The translations under genes were made by a program, and so were the position numbers. Under the pieces are notes generated by a model. That model ran no database searches and had not been told where the DNA came from. It worked only from the letters and a program-made list of their open reading frames with translations. 64,000 nt of DNA from Ridgeia piscesae (Eukaryota; Annelida; Polychaeta; Sabellida; Siboglinidae): NCBI GenBank assembly GCA_025642075.2, contig JAODUO010000072.1, positions 527,501 through 591,500 on the forward strand, read 5' to 3'. Shown one piece after another: positions 53,950-64,000 of the stretch; within the stretch, counting starts at the first letter, position 1; each line of letters opens with the position of its first letter.

Positions 53950-56040
53950 CTAACTTGGTCTAAACGTTGGACGTCCGTACGCCGGCGTTGGTGTGTTATG
54001 GAACAAATCTATTTCACATGCATGCACAATTGCTGATCTACAAAATGTCAAGTTACCCGTTACAAAGGATGGTAAATTGTTTATTCTTAATGTAAACTTG
54101 CCGCATCAACTACGAGGAGCATCGTAATTATTGGAGTAAAATTGCTTCTATAATTGAGGAAAAGACACAAGCGAGATTTTTATTACTGGCGATTTCAATG
54201 TTGCCTTAAACACTCCTTATGAAGCCGAGTTAATTGATATGTGTGACACTACTGGTCTGGTTATCTCCGATTATAAGATATTGGATCGAACTAGCAATAA
54301 GTATACGTATGTAAGTGATGCACACAGCCTACCTCGTGATTAGATCAATTTATCTGTTCACAAAATCTACATACAATGATCTCTGATTTACATATTTTAA
54401 ATACATATCCTAGTTCGGACAATCTACCTGTAGGACTAGTTTCTCTACCGCTGTAACTACAAAAACATGACAATAATGTGAAACATGCGGCAAAATACTC
54501 CCTATGTTTAGATGGGCCAACGCAAATGATTGTAATATCAGAGAATATGGAAAGTGTATTATTGCAGACTCATCTACATGCAGTAATACAATTGTACAAT
54601 CAGACAGCATATAAGTGACATTGTCAATTTTGGTCGATATTTGTAATGCACTTGGGTATAATAGTCTTGAAACTATTAGTACATGAAAAAAAACATTGAG
54701 CCAAGACTACATTGTACCTGAATGGAATGATTATATCAAGGAGGCACACGCTGAAGCTAGACATTGCTATATTTTATGGCGTGATATGGGAAAACCTAGG
54801 CATGACAGAGTCTGTGAACGAATGCGGAAAACCAAGTTACATTTTAAACATGTGTTGAAACAGTGTCAACAACGTGAAAATATGGTTCGAGCATATGCGA
54901 TGGCTAAATCGATGCATGCTAAAGATAAGTTAGTTTGTTCGAATAAAATGTATCTAAATCGTACAAGAAAGGTATACCCAATGCTTGAACTGTTCATGGT
55001 GCTAACAATTCTATTGCCGTATCTGCCATGTGGAAAACACATTTTGAATCTTTGTTAAACAAGGTCACCATAGATGCACATATGCAATATGTGAAAGAGT
55101 GTTTAAACAATACAGAACATTGGTGTTATGACATGTTCACAACTCCTTGTATGGTGCAAAATGCTATCGATAAGTTGAAGTTTGGAAGAGCAAGTGGCAA
55201 CGGTGGGCTACCTGCCGGACACTTTATGCATGCCTGTAGGCACATGTTTGTACTTTTGTCCTTTTTCTATAATATAGTTATCTCTCATGGACACCAACCT
55301 GATAACTTTATGAAAGCTATTATAATACCCTTGATAAAAACAAAATAAATCTGGTGACACGAGCAATGTAAATAACTACAGACCTATAGAGCTTGTCACA
55401 GTCACGTTTTAGAAAATTGCTCAATCGAGGTGTGCTGACGACCTGTGTGTTATTGCACTCAGTCCTAGTTTGCTGAACATTTGTGAACATGGCATTGTAT
55501 ACAACCCTATCAAGACGTAGTACATGGTTTTCAAAACCACGTGGCTTTCGTCTAAAATGTACATATATCTATATGAACTTAAAACAAACTTGCATATGTT
55601 AAAAAGCAAAATATTTAGATGTAATAGTATGCAATGACCTGAAAGATGATGAAGATATTTTGAGACATTTGCGTAATTTTTATCCCAGGTCCGATAGCAT
55701 TATCAGAAAATGTCACCGCTGTTCCGTCGGTGTTAATATATATATCTGTTTCATGCATATTGTTGTACAATTTATTGTTCCCAAAGGGTAAACTGTAATA
55801 AGGGATTTGTTTATAAGCTAACGTTGCTTACACCAATATGCATAGACGGATTTTCGATTACTTTTTAAAGGCTGTATATGCGTATGTACTAATAATGAGT
55901 TTTTACCTGAAACAAAATTGTATTCGCATTCGTAATTTCTTTGTGTAGTTTGCTACCCAAACGACCAATTGTAAATGGCATTCTATCTTTATTTGTTTTA
56001 TTTAATTATTGACCAATTATATGAGAAATAAACATATGAA
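53950..56040 (+). pseudogene. Decayed LINE ORF2 fragment (endonuclease and partial reverse transcriptase)
   Basis: In shifting + frames it reads GDFNVALNTPYEAELIDMCD (APE endonuclease, about 54188), a connector (54696-55058), LKFGRASGNGGLPAG and IIIPLIKTK, then NNYRPIELVTV (start of reverse transcriptase, about 55370). DLKDDEDILRHLRNFYPRSD, from the C-terminal end, follows at about 55630. The catalytic palm with YADD is missing, so there is an internal deletion of several hundred codons plus stops and frameshifts. It is a CR1/L2/RTE-like non-LTR element and not active. Confidence 0.8.
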
Positions 56041-56756
56041 CAAATTGTAAATATTTTTTATTGCAATGTGTTGTGAGAAAATAATGTTTTGTGAGTTAAG
56101 AAGTCGACAATCGGAAATTAACACTTTCGCTTTCACTCTTAGCGGTAACAAATTGGCACGTCACCTCGTGGTATTTCAGGAGCTTCTAACCATCATCATC
56201 CATTATTACTTTCATTTCGATGTCAATGTTCGTGCTTCACATATTAGCAACACAACACCAACAATCCATGGAATTACGTGTGGATTGTCGCTTCATTAAA
56301 ACATTGCGGCTATACACGGGCTAGGAGTTTTCGAAAGCCCTCAGACCGGAAAAAACAGATTCTGGCCTCCAGTAATTTAGAACAGCCAAGTTATGGTGAG
56401 TATTAGAATAGACGACGGTCGAGTTAACGAAGTTATTCTGTCGATCAGAAATATCCCATTTCGCATCTGGTAAAATTAATGAACACTTGTTTTCACCATC
56501 GATATTGTGCAGCTGGGACACGGAGTAATTGCCCAGCATGTCCAAGGGTAGGCACGACCTTTACGAATCCAACGGTTCCAGTAAACTCGACTAGAAAAAC
56601 GGGCTGAAATTAACGATGGTTTGACAACTGTAGATGGTCTGGTGCTGACAATTTAATAACTAGGCCTCATATCTGACGATGGTTGTTTTATAACCCAAAT
56701 GTTTGACTGGCGCTGTAAGTTCCGCCTACGGTACAAGTTATTATTTTGTTTGGGCG

Positions 56757-56780
56757 TGCGTGCGTGCGTGTGCGTGGTGC

Positions 56781-56865
<85 letters not shown>

Positions 56866-56885
56866 CGTTTGTGCATGCATGCGTG
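56757..56885. repeat. GT microsatellite
   Basis: GCGT-rich flanks around a pure GT core of about 80 bp. Confidence 0.95.
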
Positions 56886-58164
56886 TATTATGCACATTAG
56901 GAGCGTGTTTAATAAAATATCGGCTGGACTGTTTTCAGCTGGCGAGTAAATCCGCGCTAAGAACAGAATATTGTCGAGAACAACACAATATGGTCAATCT
57001 CTGGCGAAGTTGTGGAGAAGTTTAACTTTGCGACATGGGCTTATGATAATTTATTACTTGTGAATTTTTAAGGATTTGGCGGGCGGGTCGGTGTCCTTTC
57101 GAAATCAGCTTTGCGTTTCGCCGCTCCTGTCTTGTACAAAGTAATATATTACATATGCTGCTTCTGGTAATAAATAATCTTTTTAGCACCGTATGCGAAG
57201 TACCTCCGTGGCCTACTTAGCAACGTCGTTGCAGCCTCGCCAGTTGTAGGAGGTCAGAAAAGGGGACCCAAAACGCTCGAGCATCCACAAGCATTATTAG
57301 TTTCTCATGCAATGGCACAATACGTTATTACAACTATATTTCCAAAGGGGGACATTGTTCAACACCACCCCTAAATATGTCACTGTTTCCTTGCTTTTTT
57401 GCGCATTCGTTCATTGCTCGGCTCGTCGTAGGCAAACTTGACGCTCTCGTTTTGATATGAGGAAGGGTTTGAAACACGAATGCTTGAAATTTAAATACAA
57501 TCTCGTGCTTTTATAAACGAAAAAATGCCGCTATTCTGCATCGAGCGAGACAGCGCAGAAATGGTTGGTATTTGTTTGAGCGATATCAGAATTTAAAACC
57601 ATAAATCACAAAAATACAATCAATATCGTTTGATGGTTGTTTTGCGACTTGCGATCTCTCCAGACTGTAGGCGTAGTTTGTAGAAGAACTGGCAGCGTCA
57701 CCAGTAATTGTTTACGTTGTTTTATATGGTGTTTAAAAAGCGTGGTTTATTTGTTGGTCTTTAGATGTGATTCAAAATAGCACAATTCACATGTCATGTC
57801 TTACCTAATTACAAGCTTTAACCCCCAGAGAGATAAATGGAAATGCACTGGTCCGCTTAACAAAGTAATCCTGATCTCTCGGGCATGTTGATTCACTTTG
57901 AACGTTACATTGAAAAGAGTTACGTTCTTAGGAAGCCGCTTTAACAAGATTAAAACAGCTAGAAAGAAAGACACGTTTAGTTTTGGAGTGCCATGGTTAA
58001 ACATTATGTGAAATTTGTCCCCATCTCAATAATATTGCGTAACATACTTTACTTTTTTATTTCTATCAGTATCGAACCATCTGTTTGTTTCAGCGGACAA
58101 TTTTTTTTACCAAGTGTAAATCGACCAAATAATTCTGAATACGTGTTAGATTCTATTTAATAAG

Positions 58165-59760
58165 CAAATTGACTAAATGCAATTCTTTAGGTGTTTTGTC
58201 ATTAATGATGTCGATTATAACGGTATTGAACATCCGCATTTTTGTATCACATTGCATGGAGGTTATTTCACCTGTACCTATAGTTCAAAAGTGTCCTAAT
58301 AAATCATGTGATCTTGATCGTTTTCCAATATTCCTACTAAAACATTGCATCGATCGACTTATATTATAACTATATCAAAGCAGGACGCTGTTGGTCCTTA
58401 TAGTTTCAAACAGGCTCTTGCCAATTCTATAATACAAATAGAGTATGTGAAAATGAATTAAGAAAATGTGGTCCTGTTTCTAATCTCAATTTTCTGTCGA
58501 TGGTATTGGACAAGTTGTGGCAAATCGTCTCCATGGACACGGGTCCATACGCAACACTAATCAAACGATCTAGAAGGTTCATACAAAGGAGTTCATTCAA
58601 CTGTGATTTTTTTAATATCTAGTAGATGTCGCATTCAACATGGATAATAGCAAATTGACTGCGTTAGCCACATTCGGTCTTTCTGTTGTTTTGAAACAAT
58701 AGATCATGCCATTATTTTCCATCGCGTACACAAACATGTTGGGAGTTCTTCACAACCCTTCAGTTGTTCAGTTCGTATATATGTCGGACCGATAACAAAT
58801 TCAACATATTTGGCTCACTGTCTTGTCCCAAACGTCTTCCTTTTGGAGTTCCACAGGGATCTGTCCTAGCTCCTGTTTTGTTTAATTTATACACTATATC
58901 ACTGTCGACACATTAATAATCATAACATATATATATATATCACTAAAAGCAGACACCAAACTGGTTGCTATATCACTTTCACCAACAGATACATTGATAT
59001 CTATGTTAACATAAAATTACTACTTTATTGACATTTTGTTGTGGATTGAATTAAGTCAGTAGAAGCTAAATCCAGATAAAACAGGTTTGATTATCACTGG
59101 CACTTGCAAAGCAGCAACGAAGAAAGTTGTCATCTACTTTCCAATAAATTTACTTGGTACTGATACTTGATCACCATCGGACACCGTTCGGAATCCAGGC
59201 GTCTTCTTTTAAAGTGATTTCATCTTTCACCTGTACATTTATTAAATATGCAATTTACGTTTCTGTTAAGTTCGTGATTTATTTCCGTCGAAATCGGTGT
59301 CGTCGTTTGTCTTTATCTACTACTAAGATCACACCAATAAATGTAATTACTAATCAACTTTACGATTGTAACTTATGCCTTACCAATATAGCCATAAATG
59401 CCTTATCTACACTCGAAACTATGCATAATTGTGCATAGCACGCGTGGAAGTTAACGCCCCCTGTTTCTCGCCATCACTGTCCCTCCTTAAACCGTATCAC
59501 TGCTTTCATGTTTATGTAACGAATCAAGCTAAAATTAGTTACTATTATATATAGTGCCATTTCTACTCAACAACTATCTTATTCAGTTAATCATCTGCAT
59601 TGTTCTGATATCCCCAAGACTATTGACTAGCGTGCTATCGCTGCAGCTGCATCCAGAAATCTGGAATCAGCTCCCTATCACTACAATATCTTCTTAAACT
59701 ACACCACCTTTTCGCAAAAAATCGAGATATATTTGTTTGAAATCGCATTTACACCCTAAA
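58165..59760 (+). pseudogene. Decayed LINE reverse transcriptase fragment
   Basis: Frameshifted + strand motifs appear in order: DRFPIFLLKHCID, RPISNL-like GPVSNLNFLS, FGVPQGSVLAPVLFNLY (about 58841, the RT fingers/palm motif), KLNPDKTGLIITGTC (about 59065) and YDCNLCLTNIAINALSTLET (about 59355). The region that should carry YADD is replaced by a TA run near 58927. L2/CR1-like and inactive. It lies in intron 1 of the neuropeptide gene. Confidence 0.8.
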
Positions 59761-60106
59761 CTTTAGACGGTCCCATGTTCAAATGATGACTCTTGTCTAT
59801 CCTTATTCACGCCCACGTTTATTGTGCGCTTGGGAACACGTTTTCCCGAGGATTTAGTAGCTATAGAAGCTACTGTTAGGGTCAACTATTGGTAAAAGTG
59901 TACAATAAACGTATTGTTTAAACGCACCTTCTGCAGTAGTAATACTTTATTTTTATGTTACCGTTACAAAACAATAAAACGTTTGTCTTGGTTCTATTAA
60001 TTTTATATGATTATGATTTGCACATTACAATATTACCTTAAAATTCTAGTTGAACAACTATACACCATGACGTAAATAACAGCACCGCAGACAATAAATC
60101 TGATTG

Positions 60107-60114
60107 TGACGTCA
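60107..60114. promoter_or_regulatory. Full CRE palindrome in intron 1
   Basis: TGACGTCA is a perfect cAMP-response element, 25 bases inside the first intron. CREB sites are typical of neuropeptide gene promoters. The position downstream of the predicted start is unusual but compatible with an intronic element. Confidence 0.45.
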
Positions 60115-60138
60115 TAGATGACATAAATAAACACTCAC

Positions 60139-60206
60139 CTAGTCCGCCAATCGGATGCGAAAGTGTTCTCGCGTGTTGTGATGTATCCTTGGACCTCCGA
60201 CACAGT
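60139..60206 (-). other. Predicted noncoding first exon of the neuropeptide gene
   Basis: The minus strand reads from a putative Inr A at 60206 (GGTCACTG) to GGACTAG|GTGAGT, with the donor at 60137-60138. The exon is about 68 bases and has no ATG. It would splice over about 9.4 kb to the acceptor at 50727-50728, two bases before the ATG. A long first intron separating the promoter from the signal-peptide exon is common in neuropeptide genes. The link is inferred, because no transcript was seen. Confidence 0.55.
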
Positions 60207-60320
60207 GACCACGCGCACGGTCACTGACCACTTATAACGACCGGCCGCGCTCTCCCCGGCCCACGTCCGCACAAACTGACACTGGACGCTTTGATTGGTC
60301 AGTTGTCACACGCACGTCAG
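60207..60320 (-). promoter_or_regulatory. CCAAT/TATA promoter of the neuropeptide gene
   Basis: On the minus strand: GACCAATCAAAG (CCAAT box, plus-strand ATTGG at 60294-60298), a GC-rich stretch, then GTTATAAGTGG with TATAA starting at 60236, which is 30 bases before the putative Inr A at 60206. CCAAT at about -90 and TATA at -30 are canonical spacings. A CRE half-site (TGACGTGCG) lies just upstream, near 60312-60320. Confidence 0.6.
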
Positions 60321-60329
60321 GTACACACG

Positions 60330-62400
60330 CAGAGGCAACATTGAAACTTGGATGTCTGCCATACAGTTAGGACTTACTGACTACGTGCTATTTCTGCCTG
60401 TGTGCGTAAGTCAATTGTTAACCCATGGCTGCCATGAAGGGTGGCAATCGTGGGTTTAGACCCATATTAAGTTACGAAAGTCGTGTCCTAATTCTCGAGC
60501 AGAATAAAGTGAATGGGAAATCGGGGGTGGGGATTAAAATGGAATCCGCATCGGAAGTTGCTTGTCGTTAAGCTGGAAATGTGAGCACATCTGTCGGAAT
60601 AAATCCTTCAGTGACGTCGATGTGATGTCTGTTTCCACGTATTTTCTACATTGAAGTACCGAGCGACACAGGCCACAGCGACACAGGTAGTAGTACCGCA
60701 GCACTTGAGGTCAAACATGAGGTCACTGATAACAACGTGCTGATTCGTCTAGATTGATACCCGTCGAGAGAAAGAAGTTTAATTGCCATAAATAACAACT
60801 GGCCGTGTGTATATTCTTGCCCATACTACATTTAACGGAAACTGGTTAAATACTAGACATGTAATCATGTTCTATAGTTTATATAAGCGCATGCATATTA
60901 TTACATGATTGTATTGCTGCTCCTCTTACATTCTGTGCGGCTTGGGTTCAACATTTTTGTAACCATGCATCTTTGGTGACACTTTTTATTTCACACAGGA
61001 TATATTTTTCAAACTGGTAGATGCTGTTGTCATCATATTCGTGATTTGCGCAGTTCAAAATCACTTGTTAATAGTACATTTGACTATTTTATTTTATAGA
61101 AAATGTCAGTGACATTAGAACAATTTGTCAGTGACATTAGAGCAATTTATTTTACGAAAATTTGTGGATTGGTGTGCATGATATTTTTCACTCAAAAAGC
61201 CGCTTCTTATGTTTTTGCGGTTTTTCTATCTGCTCTCGTGTCATTTTGAAAATATATGCCATTACCTAAGAGTCAATTTTTTATTGTTTACTCCAGTAAT
61301 AAATCCTGTCTAGGTGTGATCATCTTCTGGTTAATGTTTTGTTCCTATATAAATAACTGGTGTTCTCTTTTTTCCTTTTTTCTACTCCTTAGATTTGTTT
61401 CCCTGGAATTAGATTCACGGGAAATAATACACAATAACTTGTTGCATTTATACTTTCGTACATGCGAACACATACTCAAGCTGTTACAAGCTATTGCCGC
61501 ACATATGTAAATATCCATAGCTCAGATATATGTGTTCATGTTTCAGCAGTTGCATTAGCTGATAACGTATATACAAATGTTATGCATTCTGACAGGATCG
61601 TGTTATTTCATGACCATACTGCTATCGTATATAGCAGAAGAAATAGCATTGGTCCGTTCGTTGTTTCACAAAATGAGTTTAATTAACTTGGATAACGTTG
61701 AATGCAAATGACGTTGAATGCAAGATTGGCTAACCACCAATCAGTTCAGGGAAGATACGATATCAGCATCAAATGGACATAGCCTGGATACATGTTGTGA
61801 CCTGCCTGTTGGAGCAGGTGGGAGTTAATGTTGTATTCCATCTATTTCCTGGACTTTTATGTATCCTCTTCTCCCTGGCTTCTGGAGTCAAGTCAACGGT
61901 TAGGTAGTATTTTACGTGCCTCATTGTCCGCTGACGTTCATATCATCACATTTACTTGAACTCTGAAACAACACAAGTATAATAGCACAACAATCACTAC
62001 GCTGACTACAGACAACAGGAAGATACCCGAGATATATTACATGCTACAGTGAAAGGATAAATACTGAGAAAATAATGTATAGTCATGTGTATTCTACAGT
62101 TCCCTGAAACGTAGTAGTATGTTGCAAAGTCTGAATGTGTTGAAATGTTTCTGTTATGAATTCCACTTGCATTTCGTTAACTTGATACTATTTGGGTTAA
62201 TAACAGCAATCCCTGTCAAATGTTACACATGTATCAGTGTATTATACGATATATATAAATGTTTCCTCCGTTGTGCAAGAATGACACAACATTTTGTTTC
62301 GCAGAGTTCTTAAATAAAACAACTGCAAGTGACAACTTCATTTTGAATACCAAAATAACTTAATCTAAGTGGAATTATACGATAGTAATCTCTCATTGTG
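60330..62400. other. Upstream of neuropeptide gene, no gene recognised
   Basis: AT-rich with scattered short duplications (GTCAGTGACATTAGA twice at about 61105-61140; CGTTGAATGCAA twice at about 61697-61722). No exon or RNA gene is supported. Distal regulatory sequence for the neuropeptide gene is possible but not shown. Confidence 0.4.
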
Positions 62401-62410
62401 AATGGAATCT

Positions 62411-62860
62411 TAATTCAATTCAATTCAATTCAATTCAATTCAATTCAATTCAATTCAATTCAATTCAATTCAATTCAATTCAATTCAATTCAATTCAATT
62501 CAATTCAATTCAATTCAATTCAATTCAATTCACTTTATTGTCCTTAAAAAGGATATTCATTGCACACTCATGATTGCATCTAATAAATGTCACAAAAGAG
62601 ATTAATTTCATAAAAATACAAATTAAATTCAATATGTAACCACACAAAAAGCAAATCAGATGGCATTAATATAACTTATTTAACATTCTAATTGGCACAC
62701 AACTCCTGCTGTAGCGAGCCGTTTTGCATTTTATGCAGCGATATCTTCTGCGAGACGGAACAACATGAAAATATGTAGTAAAGAGCGGGTGATCAGACTC
62801 AGCAGCGACAGCACGAGCTTTCTTCAGGATTGCAAGGTCGATCATTTGGGACAGCATTGG
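62411..62860 (-). mobile_element. 3' end of a non-LTR retrotransposon with GAATT tail
   Basis: The minus strand encodes SDHPLFTTYFHVVPSRRRYR then KCKTARYSRSCVPIRMLN and a stop at 62666, the usual last residues of CR1/jockey-type ORF2 proteins (HPLF..PSGRRYR..KT.RY..SFIP). About 130 bp of 3' UTR follows, and then 24 copies of GAATT (62411-62531) as the 3' tail. It is 5' truncated, as expected from incomplete reverse transcription. Confidence 0.7.
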
Positions 62861-63814
62861 TGTAGGTAAACCAGTGATCTTGGCAGCAACGTGTCAGGTT
62901 TTTAAGATCTTACTGGTACAATATCACATTTGTTTGTCATGCATTCACTGCTAAATACAAACTTACCTTTGGTTTTGCAAATTGGTTGTTAGACCCGCAG
63001 CAGAACCACGTTCGTTTGCATCTGGGCCAAACGTTGCCGCCAGACCGCCATGAAATGTGTTACAATGCTTCTTTCCCCGCGATAACGTAGGTACCGGATA
63101 ACGTAAAATACACCATTTGGTATTAGCGAACCACATGTCATTAAATTACGTCTGTATATCATGCACAACCTTTATTTCACCAAAGAAACAAGGTACCCTT
63201 ATATAGTTTACTTTAAATGTAAACTGGGGAAAGCATGTATATGATAAAAATGGATAACGTAGAATACATTCTTAACAAGAACGCTGTTTGCTGTCACTTT
63301 GATGGCTTCTGAAGATCAGAAAAGTTGGCTATGCCTATGGCTTTTGTTTCTAGGTAAATATCCGATGTATATGTGTTAAGTAGACTTACCTTTCAGTCAG
63401 ATAACACTTTACTGGTACACAGTTACGATATAAATTATTCAGACAACGTAAAATACGTGACTTTTGTGGACAACTTATACACGCAAAGAAAGTATATGCG
63501 AATGCTTTGGAGAACATCATAAAATAATAGATATGTATTCATAAAATGAACTAAAACATGTAGTTACTGAATTTTACTATTACGATCCTTTTTAATACTA
63601 CCCTTTGGCAAAATGTAATTTTCGGTGTGTTTCGTAGTACAAACTCATATAAATTATCACAACACCATAGAAAGACAATTACTGAAAGAAAGAGCAAGCC
63701 GAACTCCGTTTGACTAGATTATTTATATTTTTGTTAAAGCCATATCACTGATTGTATAGTCCAAAGACGCAATATTTGTTACTGGGGACATTTCTCGGTA
63801 GTTTCAACCATATA

Positions 63815-63815
<1 letters not shown>
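62861..63815. other. No recognised feature
   Basis: AT-rich sequence with no supported gene, repeat family or RNA. Confidence 0.4.
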
Positions 63816-63819
<4 letters not shown>

Positions 63820-63897
<78 letters not shown>

Positions 63898-64000
63898 CCT
63901 AACGTGTTGGATTAGTAAATTACATAATACATACATACATACATCATACATACAATGCATACATACATACATACATACATACATACATACATACATACAT
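63820..64000. repeat. TA and ACAT microsatellites at window end
   Basis: A pure TA run (63820-63893) is followed by an ACAT run from about 63926 to the window edge. Confidence 0.95.

Noticed and set aside
54696..55348. Two + strand frames of 106-120 residues taken as separate genes
   Set aside because: They are pieces of one decayed LINE ORF2.

Overview
The window is animal genomic DNA: many short exons with GT-AG introns, no operons, dense microsatellites and minisatellites, and decayed LINE, SINE and MITE copies. The peptide encoded at 50.5-50.7 kb is of the allatotropin / excitatory tetradecapeptide family, and its ADRFSHGF-amide end is closest, from memory, to annelid members. I therefore infer a lophotrochozoan, probably an annelid or close relative. 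The species cannot be named from this sequence.

Region 1 (648-42266, + strand) holds the 3' two thirds of one neurobeachin-like (NBEAL1/NBEAL2-type) BEACH gene. I resolve 36 exons whose splice phases all agree. Together they encode about 1,791 residues and end at a TGA at 42264-42266. The 5' exons lie upstream of the window. The order is helical ARM-like region (exons 1-7), a long disordered exon (8), a helical linker (9-16), PH-BEACH (17-20), BEACH (20-28) and C-terminal WD40 blades (28-36). NBEAL proteins are large cytosolic scaffolds of vesicle and granule traffic.

The introns of this gene are packed with tandem repeats: a 36-bp array of about 137 copies in intron 15, a 34-bp array in intron 26, an 11-bp array of about 260 copies in intron 27, a 16-bp array in intron 28, 40-bp and 51-bp arrays in intron 32 and a 38-bp array in intron 33. 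The most striking feature is that several arrays are built out of the exon-intron junction itself. Intron 32 begins with 19 tandem copies of the end of exon 32, each keeping the CCAG|GTAAGA donor. It ends with 16 tandem copies of the acceptor plus the start of exon 33. Smaller or more decayed junction arrays follow exons 16, 21 and 23.

Region 2 (42267-50500) is 3' UTR and intergenic DNA with a SINE piece, small repeats and one weak candidate exon.

Region 3 (60300 down to 50501, - strand) is an allatotropin/ETP-type neuropeptide precursor gene, convergent with NBEAL. It shows CCAAT and TATA boxes, a noncoding first exon, an intron of about 9.4 kb, and a coding exon with a signal peptide and one amidated peptide. 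The large intron carries two dead LINE fragments and long microsatellites.

Region 4 (60300-64000) has no recognised gene. It contains the 3' end of another non-LTR retrotransposon with a pentanucleotide tail and ends in TA and ACAT microsatellites.

No rRNA, intact tRNA, CRISPR or prokaryotic feature was found. The very long open frames over the tandem arrays are repeat artefacts.
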